Shown here: positions 7,429 through 15,642 of the stretch, one piece after another
Layout: each line of letters opens with the position of its first letter
Position numbering within the stretch: position 1 is the stretch's first letter
NCBI GenBank assembly: GCA_020831775.1
Contig: JAFIFZ010000041.1
Location: forward strand, 62,001 to 126,000
Origin: Phycisphaerales bacterium
GTDB lineage: Bacteria; Planctomycetota; Phycisphaerae; Phycisphaerales; UBA1924
DNA length: 64,000 bases
Reading direction: 5' to 3'
Notes under the pieces: model-generated
What the model was told of the DNA's origin: nothing
The model's database searches: none
What the model saw: the letters and a program-made list of their open reading frames with translations, nothing else
Program-made: the position numbers and the translations under genes

Positions 7429-8769
7429 TCAGCAAGTCCGGCCGGAGACAAGCGCCGACGCGATCGCGGCCGCCTGCACGCGGAGCTCGGGGACCGCGGT
7501 GGTCTCCCAGAGTTCGCCGCGGCGAAGCGCCCCGATCAGCCAGAGGTCTGTCGGACGCCCGTCGCAATCGAGCGCTCGCCCGAGATCGTCCGACAGCAGT
7601 CCGAGCCCCAAGGGATCGGGCGCGACCTCGCCCCGCTCTGCGAGCCCGCGCACCAGCGCCGACCAGGCCCGCGGATCGGCGTGGGGCCCGGTGCAGAGCA
7701 GGCAAACTTCCGCCTCCAGACAACCTGCGCCGCGCGCGAGTTCGGCGCGGACCTTGCCGCCCCCGCCAGCGAGCCCGATCACCCGAGCCGCGTGCAGCCG
7801 GAGCCGGCCCTCGTCGTGCATGGCGAGGATCCTCGTGTGCACATCCGGCGCGCACCGGTGTCGATGCACATCCCAGAACGGCGCCAGCCTCCGGACAAAC
7901 CGCTCGCGGTCGCGCGTGTGCATCGAGCCCCAGATCCGCTGCGCGTCGGGGCGGTACGCGTCGACCGCCGATCGCCATCCAGCACCCGATGCGAGCACTC
8001 CCCGCATCCATCTCCGCTGTTCTCTGAGCGACGCGCCGACCGGCGGACCTTCCGGGCATGCCCCCGACGGCCCGTGCGGACGCGGAATGAGTCCCCGCAC
8101 CGAAACGGCGTCGATCGGACCCCTGTGCCCTTGCGCATCCAGCGTGATCGCGGCGTCGAGCATCGTCAGACCGGAGCCGACGATCAGCACACGCTCCCCG
8201 CGCCCGATCTTCGCGACCCTCCGACGGCCCTCTTCAGTCCAAGGGTCGATCAGACGACCATCGGCGACAAGGCCCGGATCGGCCGGAGGCGAGGCGGGCG
8301 GACCGAGCCCCAGCGCCAGCACGCACGCGTCGGCGCAGACCGAACCGCCCCCAAAGAGCGAGAGCACAAGGCGGCCATCCTCGCGAACGATCTCAACGAC
8401 TCGCTCGCGCACATGGCTGAACGAGCCGCCCTCGCCCGCTCGCTCGACCGCGTCGTCGAGCACACTCCGGAGGTACTTGGCGTAGAGCGATCGCGGCTGG
8501 AACGAACCCGGGTCGCACCCGCCCGGCCTCTGGCACACCCAGCGATAGAAGTGCTCGTGGTCGTCCGCCCACGCGCCCATCCTCTTGGCGGGCACATTCA
8601 GCAGGTGCAGCGGGTCTTCGGTGGCGTAGGCGGCCCCCTCGCCGAGTCGCTCGGCGGGCTCGATCAGTGTGATCCGGACCGGCTGGTCCCCGCGGCGCAG
8701 CAGGTTCGCGGCAACCATCAGGCCGCTGAACCCACCGCCCACAATCGCAACGCCGAGTGCAGGTCTCAT
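7429..8769 (-). CDS. FAD/NAD(P)-binding protein (NAD_binding_9 type)
   Basis: A 446-aa cytoplasmic flavoprotein of unknown substrate. The N-terminal Rossmann dinucleotide motif is GVAIVGGGFSGLMVAANLL (residues about 6-24), and LNVPAKRMGAWADDHEHFYRW is the family hallmark after the second strand. A second NAD(P)-type site, ERVLIVGSGLTMLDAAI, lies near residue 185. Such proteins resemble HpyO-like N-hydroxylases and YdhS-type oxidoreductases, but neither activity can be claimed here. The start is ATG 8769; a GTG 12 nt upstream is possible. It is transcribed divergently from the sigma-54 activator gene across a 200-bp AT-rich intergenic region, so the activator may regulate it. Confidence 0.8.
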   Translation of the reverse strand: MRPALGVAIVGGGFSGLMVAANLLRRGDQPVRITLIEPAERLGEGAAYATEDPLHLLNVPAKRMGAWADDHEHFYRWVCQRPGGCDPGSFQPRSLYAKYLRSVLDDAVERAGEGGSFSHVRERVVEIVREDGRLVLSLFGGGSVCADACVLALGLGPPASPPADPGLVADGRLIDPWTEEGRRRVAKIGRGERVLIVGSGLTMLDAAITLDAQGHRGPIDAVSVRGLIPRPHGPSGACPEGPPVGASLREQRRWMRGVLASGAGWRSAVDAYRPDAQRIWGSMHTRDRERFVRRLAPFWDVHRHRCAPDVHTRILAMHDEGRLRLHAARVIGLAGGGGKVRAELARGAGCLEAEVCLLCTGPHADPRAWSALVRGLAERGEVAPDPLGLGLLSDDLGRALDCDGRPTDLWLIGALRRGELWETTAVPELRVQAAAIASALVSGRTC

Positions 8770-8910
8770 CCGACCCGCCACGCGTCCTGCTCGATCTCGT
8801 CGTCACCCGTGGGGTCGTCTTCTTTGGGTGGTGTGTTGAGGAGCCTCATCCCAGTGCTGAGGCAATCCTCGTACCAGCAGCGACACCACGATCCAGAGGC
8901 CCAAGGCATG

Positions 8911-8946
8911 TATTTATAGGACTATAGGCTATAACCACAATATACT
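8911..8946 (+). promoter_or_regulatory. AT-rich divergent promoter/operator with nested repeats
   Basis: In an otherwise GC-rich region, 8915-8933 reads TATAG-GA-CTATAG-G-CTATA: a perfect CTATAG palindrome flanked by TATAG and CTATA arms. TATACT at 8941-8946 is a good -10 box for the activator gene, with a start near 8953. The repeats sit just upstream of it, as an operator would. Confidence 0.45.
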
Positions 8947-8968
8947 GCAGTTTTTTCTGTGTTATGCT

Positions 8969-10327
8969 GTGGCTAGCCGTACTATTTCGCGGATGCGTAC
9001 CGACCGCACAACCATCGGCCTCGGGTTCTGGCGGGTGTGCTTCGCCGCCGACGATCCTGAGGGCGCCGTGCGGGCGATCGCGGCGGCCTCCTGCGGCGGG
9101 CTGGAAGGGCTGCAGTTGCTGCACGCGGACCTTGCCGAGGCGGGGCCGGGCGTTCGGACGCTCAGGGATCGGGAGCGAACGCTCGGGACACTGGTGTGTG
9201 CGAACGCCGCTCCGGGGCTGTTGGACGCCGCGGCGGAGGCCTTGGCCCGGTTTCTGTCGCTGCACACGACGATCGAATCACTTCGGACGCACCGGCTTGC
9301 GGCGGAAGCCGAGCGGGCGGCCGCTCTGCGTCGCCTCGGTCGCGAGGGGCTGACGCCGCGATTGATCGGCCAGGACCGCGGGCTGCGTGGGGTGATGGAG
9401 CGGGTGTCGATGGTGGCGTGCGCAGAGCTGCCTGTGTTGATCCTGGGCGAGACGGGCTCGGGCAAAGAGGTCATCGCCCGGTCCATCCACGACGCGTCGG
9501 CCCGGAGCGCCGGGCCGTTCATCCGCGTCAACTGCGGCGCGATCCCCGCCGAGCTGATCGACTCGCAGCTCTTCGGGCACGAGCGGGGCAGCTTCACAGG
9601 CGCGACCGAGACTAGGAGAGGATGGTTCGAGCGGGCCGAGGGGGGGACGCTGCTGCTCGACGAGGTTGGGGAGCTGACGCCCGCGGCCCAGGTGAGGCTG
9701 CTCCGCGTGCTGCAGGACGGCTCATTCGAACGGGTCGGCGGGCAGGCGCACCTGCGTTGCGACTGCCGAGTGATCGCCGCGACGCACCGGGATCTCCCGG
9801 GGCTTGTGCAGGAGGGACGATTCCGCCAGGACCTTTGGTACCGGCTCGCGGTGTTCCCGATCGTGATCCCGCCGCTGCGCGAGCGGGCCGAGGACATGCG
9901 CGAGCTCGCAGAGCACTTCACCGAACGGGCCTGCGTGCGTTTCGGCATGCCCCCGCTGCGTCTGACCGAGCGCGACCTGGACCTGCTGTGCGCGTACCGG
10001 TGGCCCGGCAACATCCGCGAGCTTGCGGCGGTCATCGACAGGGCGGTGCTGCTGGGCAAGGGCGGGGGCATCGAGGTCGCCCGGGCGCTGGGCATGACCA
10101 GCGGACACCTGCCGTCAGAGCCGGAGCCACGAACGCATCGAGACGGCTTCGAGACACTCAACCACGCCATGCGACGGCACATCGAGTCGGCGCTGACGGT
10201 GACCGGCGGGCGGATCGAGGGCGATCGAGGTGCGGCCGAACTGCTCGGCATCAATCCTCAGACACTCCGCGCGAGGATGCGAAAGCTCGGCATCGACTGG
10301 ACCCGTTTCAGGCCCGACCCGCGCTGA
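8969..10327 (+). CDS. Sigma-54-dependent transcriptional activator (AAA+ and Fis-type HTH)
   Basis: A 452-aa bacterial enhancer-binding protein. The N-terminal sensory region (1-130) has no receiver domain and is not recognisable. The AAA+ domain (about 130-365) has Walker A GETGSGKE (160-167), the sigma-54 contact loop GSFTGA (207-212, a tolerated variant of GAFTGA), Walker B LLLDEVGE and an arginine-finger region. A Fis-like helix-turn-helix closes the protein (AAELLGINPQTLRARMRKLG). The start is either GTG 8969 or ATG 8993; neither has a clear ribosome site. The sigma-54 promoter at 5716 is a candidate target, as is the divergent FAD-protein gene; both links are inferred. Confidence 0.9.
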   Translation: MASRTISRMRTDRTTIGLGFWRVCFAADDPEGAVRAIAAASCGGLEGLQLLHADLAEAGPGVRTLRDRERTLGTLVCANAAPGLLDAAAEALARFLSLHTTIESLRTHRLAAEAERAAALRRLGREGLTPRLIGQDRGLRGVMERVSMVACAELPVLILGETGSGKEVIARSIHDASARSAGPFIRVNCGAIPAELIDSQLFGHERGSFTGATETRRGWFERAEGGTLLLDEVGELTPAAQVRLLRVLQDGSFERVGGQAHLRCDCRVIAATHRDLPGLVQEGRFRQDLWYRLAVFPIVIPPLRERAEDMRELAEHFTERACVRFGMPPLRLTERDLDLLCAYRWPGNIRELAAVIDRAVLLGKGGGIEVARALGMTSGHLPSEPEPRTHRDGFETLNHAMRRHIESALTVTGGRIEGDRGAAELLGINPQTLRARMRKLGIDWTRFRPDPR

Positions 10328-10353
10328 TCCGCCCGACTAGACTTGTGCTGCAC

Positions 10354-10378
10354 GGGGCGGCGGGAAGGCCGCCCCTTT
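10354..10378 (+). terminator. Terminator after the sigma-54 activator gene
   Basis: GGGGCGGC and GCCGCCCC form an 8-bp stem with a GGGAAG loop, followed by TTT. Confidence 0.75.
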
Positions 10379-10446
10379 GTATGCGCCCTGTATGCGCCAG
10401 CTTCTCGCGCAGTCTTCCTGCGCCGAACCGTTCGATCGATCCCGGT

Positions 10447-12027
10447 ATGTCCGCACTTTCAGACAGTTCACTGGGCCTGCAGCCCGAACCGTTCGTCTCC
10501 TTGCCGCGCGAGGCCGCAGGCGCCGGGGTCGCCGCGGTTATGGTCACCTGGAACCGCAGGAACGTTCTGGAGAGCTCGATCCGCGCGGTCTGCGAGGCCG
10601 CGGCACGCGCTCCACTGCCAGTGCACCTCATCGTCGTCGACAACGCCTCGACCGACGGCACCGGCGAGCACCTGTCCGAACGCTGGCGCCCCGACAGCCA
10701 GCTCCGCAACGAGACCGCCCGGCCAGAGTCGCCGAAGTTCGTCGTGCTCGAACCCGCGGCTGGCCGCAGGCCATCGGGCGCCCGCGACGACGGCCTCGCC
10801 TCGTTCACGCTCGTGCGCAACAGCGAAAACCTCGGGGGTTGCGGCGGCTACCTCACGGGCATGCTCGCGGCCCGACGCATCTTCACCGGCCCCGCGCCCA
10901 AAGACGCCGAACGGATGCTCTGGCTCATCGACGACGACGCGACCGTCACGCCCGACTGCCTGGCGAAGATGCTTCAAACGATGCGCTCGGACGCGAAGAT
11001 CGGTGCGGTGGGCAGCCGCATGGCCGACCCTGCGAACCCCGGCTCGACGCTCGAAGGCCCGGTCTACTTCAGCCACAAGTCCGGCCTGCTGACCCCCACA
11101 CCGGACCACACGCCCGACGACGATCCCGACCGCCCCAGGCCGACATCGGGCGTGGTCGAGGCGGACCTGTGCGCCGCTTCGTGTCTGTTGGTGCGCGAAG
11201 CCGCGGCGGCCGACGCGGGGCTCTGGGACCACCGCTACTTCATCAACGGCGACGACGCGGAATGGTGCCTGCGCATCAAGAGCAAGGGGTGGAAGGTCGT
11301 CTGCGATCTCGACGCGGTGCACCTGCACGAGCCGTGGAGCGCGAAGGTCTCGCCCGTGCGAGAGTACTACCGCAGGCGGAACCTCTTCTGGCTCTGGCAG
11401 CGTCACCTGCCGCGGGATCGGTACCGCGCGCTGGCGCGCGAGCGGCTGCTCAAGTACGCCGGGCTGTGCGTCAGGCAAGCCGCCAGGCGCAAGCGGTACG
11501 AATCGGTGCTGACGGAGCGAGCCGCCCGCGACGCGATGCGCTCGCGCGGGGGCAGGCTCACGGTCCCCGCCCCGGAGCGGCTGGAACTCGAAGAGGCACT
11601 GCGCCGCCTGCCGCGCGGCGCCAGCGTGCTGCTGGTCGTGCCCGGGCCAAGGGCAAGGAAGATGGCCGAGCGCTGGCTGGCTCAAGCGCCGAAGGAACTG
11701 GTCGAGCGCACGATCGCGCTGACCTCCACCGCGATCGACCACCCGTGCAAACTGCCGATGCACGGATCGAGGGCGGGCCTCTTGCGTCTGCACGCGGCGC
11801 TCTTGCGTCGGCGGGTGCGTGCCGTGGTCGTGTTCGACGGCAGGTGCGAGACGCCGATCCTGATCGGGCGCGAGACATGGCGTGCTGACGAGCAGGGCGC
11901 AACAGCTATCGAACCGGGCGGATCGCTGGTCGTGCTCGGCTCGCTGGCGGGCGCGATCCCGCTTGCGCTGCGGGCGCTCTTTGGCAGGACGAGCCCGCCC
12001 CCACCCCCCGAGGTGCTGCGCTGGTGA
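10447..12027 (+). CDS. GT2-family glycosyltransferase, galactofuranosyltransferase-like
   Basis: A 526-aa cytoplasmic or peripheral GT-A enzyme. Residues 30-300 form the GT2 domain: AVMVTWNRRNVLESSI, VVDNASTDGTGEHL, NSENLGGCGGY, then the metal-binding triad in LWLIDDDATVTPDCL (Asp162-164). DDAEWCLRIKSKGWKVV, HLHEPWS and YYRRRNLFW reproduce the DxE...R...G and YYxxRN pattern of GlfT1/GlfT2-like enzymes, which add UDP-galactofuranose. The C-terminal 180 residues contain a second Rossmann-like segment (ASVLLVVPGPRARKMAERWL) I cannot assign. A UDP-galactopyranose mutase gene lies 26 kb away and would supply the donor. ATG 10447 is chosen because the family sequence begins soon after it. It converges on the alarmone hydrolase gene with a 7-nt gap. 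Confidence 0.82.
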   Translation: MSALSDSSLGLQPEPFVSLPREAAGAGVAAVMVTWNRRNVLESSIRAVCEAAARAPLPVHLIVVDNASTDGTGEHLSERWRPDSQLRNETARPESPKFVVLEPAAGRRPSGARDDGLASFTLVRNSENLGGCGGYLTGMLAARRIFTGPAPKDAERMLWLIDDDATVTPDCLAKMLQTMRSDAKIGAVGSRMADPANPGSTLEGPVYFSHKSGLLTPTPDHTPDDDPDRPRPTSGVVEADLCAASCLLVREAAAADAGLWDHRYFINGDDAEWCLRIKSKGWKVVCDLDAVHLHEPWSAKVSPVREYYRRRNLFWLWQRHLPRDRYRALARERLLKYAGLCVRQAARRKRYESVLTERAARDAMRSRGGRLTVPAPERLELEEALRRLPRGASVLLVVPGPRARKMAERWLAQAPKELVERTIALTSTAIDHPCKLPMHGSRAGLLRLHAALLRRRVRAVVVFDGRCETPILIGRETWRADEQGATAIEPGGSLVVLGSLAGAIPLALRALFGRTSPPPPPEVLRW

Positions 12028-12034
12028 AGCGGGC

Positions 12035-12613
12035 TCAGGCGCTCTGCATCCCGGCTTCGATGCGGTCGGCCAGCTCGCCGACGATGGCGATGGCGCGCTG
12101 CAGCTCGGGCCGGCCCGAGTCGTCGCGCTGGGCGATCTCGATCGCACGCCTCGCTCGCGAGACGGCCCGGCGTGTCGCCTTCGCCTCGCCGACAATGTCG
12201 CAGCAGTTGTCGTAGGTGTCGGCGAGCTTGACGAGCTTGACGCGCCAGCCAGCGTTTTCGAGGCGCTGGTCGTAGTCGGCCTCGCGCTCCGGCTCGGGCA
12301 GCAGCATGTTTTTGGTTAGAGCCGCGACCGCCTCGGCCACCGGGCGACCGAAACGCTTGTCGATGTCGTCGAAGTCCGTCGGCGTGTCCTCGATCGTGTC
12401 GTGCAGCACGGCGGCGGTGATCGCCTCCTCGTCGTCGCAGCCGAAGACATGCAGGACGGTCATCGCCACGCGCACAACATGGGCGACAAAGGGGGTCTTG
12501 CCGTCTTTGCGGCGCTGCTGGTCGTGGGCGCGGGCGGCGAACGAGACCGCCTTCTGCCACATCGGCCGCCCGAGCCCGCGAGCGTCCCCGCTTCTGTCGC
12601 CGGCGACGCTCAT
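12035..12613 (-). CDS. Small alarmone hydrolase-like HD-domain protein
   Basis: A 192-aa single-domain HD phosphohydrolase like the hydrolase half of SpoT (SAH/MESH1 type), predicted to degrade (p)ppGpp in the cytoplasm. AHDQQRRKDGKTPFVAHVVR matches the SpoT N-terminal helix with the first metal His. AVLHDTIEDTPTDFDDI holds the HD pair and the ED diad. RVKLVKLADTYDN holds the last metal Asp (KLAD). No synthetase or TGS/ACT domains are present. Its ATG at 12613 overlaps the stop of the GH35 gene (ATGA), so it is translationally coupled to that gene; the functional reason is unclear. Confidence 0.88.
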   Translation of the reverse strand: MSVAGDRSGDARGLGRPMWQKAVSFAARAHDQQRRKDGKTPFVAHVVRVAMTVLHVFGCDDEEAITAAVLHDTIEDTPTDFDDIDKRFGRPVAEAVAALTKNMLLPEPEREADYDQRLENAGWRVKLVKLADTYDNCCDIVGEAKATRRAVSRARRAIEIAQRDDSGRPELQRAIAIVGELADRIEAGMQSA

Positions 12614-15381
12614 CGGATCACGCTTCTCCCTGAAGGCTCGTGAACCAGGCGACACTTGCCCGGGTGCCCGCCTCGCTCGTCGAAGAGCAGCAGCTCGTTC
12701 GGCCCGTCGGCGTTCAGCCAGCACTCGGGCAGCCAGACGCGGTGCTGGGGCGGCACGGGCGTGCCGTCGAAGGTCGAGACCCAGTAGCGCCCGAGGTGGC
12801 GCCCGTTGAGGTAGACCTGTCCCTTGGTCAGGCTGTTGAGTTCGAGGAAGAGCGGGACGCCCGCCTCCGCCGGGTCGAAATTGCAGCGCCACCACGCGGG
12901 GCAGGCGGCGCCTTCCATGTGCGCCTTGGCGACGGGCTCGTAGGCCGCCTCCGAGGGCGCCTCCCACTTGGCGAAGGCCCAATCGGCTTTGTCGGTCACG
13001 GCGCTGACGCCTTCGAGCACGCGGACGGCGGTGCCCATGCCCTTGATCGCCGCGCCGAGCGTCTCGGCGTCCAGCTCGTCGACGAAGGCGACCTCGATCG
13101 AGTTGTTGCCCCGGGTGAGGTGCTCTTCATCGAGGAAGATGTGGCCCGTCCAGCCGGTTTCGAGGAAACGCAGCGGCGTGTCGTTGACGATCAGCACGGC
13201 ACGCGCCGGGAAGTGGTCGACGCCGAGGATGATCGGCGACTTCTTGCGGTGCATGAACGCCCACTGCACACGCTCGGTCGAGGTCACATCCCCCTCGCGG
13301 ACCTCCCACAGTGGCTTGCGGAACTCCAGCAGGTTCAATGGCGAGCTCTCGACCTGCTTGTGCTTGACGCCCTTGAGCGGCGCAACCTCCCACAGATCGC
13401 GCACAAGACCCTTCTTGTCGCCCAGGTCAGCGCCCGTCGAGTACCGCCCGAGGTTGTCGGCCAGCACCACCACCTGACGCACGCCCTTCTTCAAGGGCAG
13501 CGCAAGCTCGTCCACCGAGCCCGGGCCGAACCCGAGCAAACCCGTCTCCTCGCCATCAACAAAGACCAGCAGCCGATCGCCCGAGCAGGGCGCGATCACC
13601 TTGGGCTTGCGCGTCGCCCCAGATCGGATCGTGATGCGGTACCAACCGTACCCAGTCTGTGCGCCCAGAGGCGTGAGGTCGGCCGGGCCGTCGATCGCGG
13701 CGTAGCGCGGGCTGCTCCCGTCGATGTGCTCGCGCGTCTCGGCGCACTCCCAGCCAGAGAGGTTCGGCGCCTTGGGGCCCTTCGGCGGTTTGGAGGCGCC
13801 GGTCGTGGTCGACTGCTCGCCCTCGGCGTTGAAGACCGTGCAGTTGCGACCCTCGGGGATCGGCTGGTTGTCTGCGGTCATCCCGGCGCAGCCGAGATAG
13901 ACCGCCTCGTCGGTCGCGTACACCTTGTCGACCTGCTGCTCGGAGCAGACGACGATCGTCACGCCCTCGTGGTCGATCACCTCGGGCGTCTTGCCCTTGG
14001 GCACATTGATCTCGATCGGCGAGCCGTTGATCGAGACCAGCCCCTCGCTCCCCGAAGGACCGAAGAGCACCAGCGTCCGCCCGACGAGCGTCAGGGCGTT
14101 GAGGTTGGTGTAATCGAGCCTCGACCGGCCGGTCAGGTGCACATCGAACAGGCACCACGCGACCGCCTGCTCGCCAAGCGTCACCGGCAGCGAGGAGCCC
14201 CCCGCGAGCAGCAGCGAGCTGTGCTTGACGGCGCCGTGCGGCCCCGCAGGGTCGGCCCCGAAGACGAACACGCACGCGCCCTGCTGGCCCGAGACATGCG
14301 AGATCGAGACGCCAGAGCCCCCGCGACCGCCTCCGGCATGATCGGGGTCGAGCACCACAGGCCGGTACTCGGGGTTGGCGTGGGAAAACACCTTGCCGAA
14401 CGCCGAGGCGAACATCGAGATGCGCCGGACCGCCCCGTACGACACACCGGGCGTGCCCGCCTCGGTGACGGGCGCGTGCCGGTCGTTGCTCTGGGCGACA
14501 AACCTCGACGACCCGCCGGGCAGGCGCCCGCCGGAGAAGCCGAAGTTGGTGCCCCCGCAGAACGGGTCGATGTTGTACTGCCCGCACCCGGCGAGGATCT
14601 CCGCCAGGCGACGCTGCACCGCCATCGGCTCGGGCGGGCCCGCGTCCGCCTCGGAAAAGACAGAGGGCCCCGTCACCGAAAAATCGACCACGAGCCTCGG
14701 CTGGTCGGGCTTCACGGCCGCGAGCTGGCGCATCACCGTCAGCATCGCCTCAGACCCCGACCAGCAGTCGATCTCGCCCTCGACGCCCTGCCAGAGGTTG
14801 TTGCTGTTGACGGTCGGGACATTCAGCCCGTTTTCGCGGAGGTAGCGGTGCAGCTCGCCGAGATAGCCCCGGGCCTCGTCGTCGTGCCCGCAGGTCCAAT
14901 GGGCCTCGTTCTGCACGAGCAGGAGGGGCCCGCCCTGGCCCGGGCTGGTCACCTGCAGGTCACGGATCTGGCCCGCAAGGGCCGTCAGGAACTTCCCCGC
15001 GGCCTCAAGAAAGGGCTGGTTGGCCGAGCGGAGCTTCAAATCTGGGTTCGAGAGCAGCCACGCCGGCAGGCCCCCCATGTCCCACCCCGACCCGATATAG
15101 GGGCCCGGGCGGAGGATGCAGACCATCCCCGCCTGACCGATCAGCTCAACAAAGTGCCGGACATCGTTCTGACCCTCAAAGTCGTACGCGCCGGGCCTCG
15201 GCTCGTGGCGCGACCAGAAGACGGGCGTTTCGATGCAGTTCAGGCCGGCGTGGCGTGCGGCGGCGATCCGATCACGCCAACACTCGCGGGGCACTCTGGC
15301 GTAATGGATCGATCCACTGACAAGCCAGATCCGTCGGCCGTCGAGCATAAAGCTGCGTCCGTCGTAGGTGACTGAGGGCAT
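12610..15381 (-). CDS. GH35 beta-galactosidase-like protein with altered nucleophile site
   Basis: A 923-aa protein whose N-terminal 330 residues follow the GH35 TIM barrel: SGSIHYARVPRECWRDRI, ETPVFWSRHEPRPGAYDFEG, RPGPYIGSGWDMGGLPAWLL and CGGTNFGFSGG. The acid/base region reads LLLVQNEAHW, with Glu159 where families have ENEYG. The nucleophile region, usually SEFYTGWLDHWG, reads VVDFSVTGPSVF, putting Asp233 in place of the glutamate. The C-terminal half contains beta-sandwich and jelly-roll domains, including a closing GH35-type lectin fold (LTKGQVYLNGRHLGRYW). There is no signal peptide, so the protein appears cytoplasmic. It is coupled to the alarmone hydrolase gene downstream. The fold is confident; hydrolytic activity is doubtful. 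Confidence 0.85.
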   Translation of the reverse strand: MPSVTYDGRSFMLDGRRIWLVSGSIHYARVPRECWRDRIAAARHAGLNCIETPVFWSRHEPRPGAYDFEGQNDVRHFVELIGQAGMVCILRPGPYIGSGWDMGGLPAWLLSNPDLKLRSANQPFLEAAGKFLTALAGQIRDLQVTSPGQGGPLLLVQNEAHWTCGHDDEARGYLGELHRYLRENGLNVPTVNSNNLWQGVEGEIDCWSGSEAMLTVMRQLAAVKPDQPRLVVDFSVTGPSVFSEADAGPPEPMAVQRRLAEILAGCGQYNIDPFCGGTNFGFSGGRLPGGSSRFVAQSNDRHAPVTEAGTPGVSYGAVRRISMFASAFGKVFSHANPEYRPVVLDPDHAGGGRGGSGVSISHVSGQQGACVFVFGADPAGPHGAVKHSSLLLAGGSSLPVTLGEQAVAWCLFDVHLTGRSRLDYTNLNALTLVGRTLVLFGPSGSEGLVSINGSPIEINVPKGKTPEVIDHEGVTIVVCSEQQVDKVYATDEAVYLGCAGMTADNQPIPEGRNCTVFNAEGEQSTTTGASKPPKGPKAPNLSGWECAETREHIDGSSPRYAAIDGPADLTPLGAQTGYGWYRITIRSGATRKPKVIAPCSGDRLLVFVDGEETGLLGFGPGSVDELALPLKKGVRQVVVLADNLGRYSTGADLGDKKGLVRDLWEVAPLKGVKHKQVESSPLNLLEFRKPLWEVREGDVTSTERVQWAFMHRKKSPIILGVDHFPARAVLIVNDTPLRFLETGWTGHIFLDEEHLTRGNNSIEVAFVDELDAETLGAAIKGMGTAVRVLEGVSAVTDKADWAFAKWEAPSEAAYEPVAKAHMEGAACPAWWRCNFDPAEAGVPLFLELNSLTKGQVYLNGRHLGRYWVSTFDGTPVPPQHRVWLPECWLNADGPNELLLFDERGGHPGKCRLVHEPSGRSVIR

Positions 15382-15566
15382 TTAAGTCTCCGTTGCGTCT
15401 CGACAAGGGCCGCGCCGGGTGTACGCCGGCCCGCTTCCGCGGGTCGTGTGGGGCCGGATAGCGAACATATCCCGGGCAAATCGGCGTCGAAACTGGCGTT
15501 CGATGCGGAACTGAGAGGATAGGAGGCACCCCGGCCCGCGGCAATTCTGGAAGGGTTCTGGTCTGG

Positions 15567-15596
15567 TGCAACACTCGATCCCGCATGCGGTATAGT
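15567..15596 (+). promoter_or_regulatory. Possible sigma-70 promoter of the TolC-type gene
   Basis: TATAGT at 15591-15596 is a good -10 box. The -35 (TGCAAC, 18 bp upstream) is weak. The TTG start codon lies 47 nt downstream behind a GGAGGT ribosome site. Confidence 0.4.
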
Positions 15597-15642
15597 CCGC
15601 TCCGGCTCTCCCTCACCGCTTTGTTATCGGAGGTCACCGCCC

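Noticed and set aside
12640-15375. A 911-codon open frame on the plus strand opposite the GH35 gene
   Set aside because: It mirrors the GH35 gene, is rich in Arg, Gly and Val from reverse-complement codons, and has no recognisable domain; the minus strand has clear family motifs.
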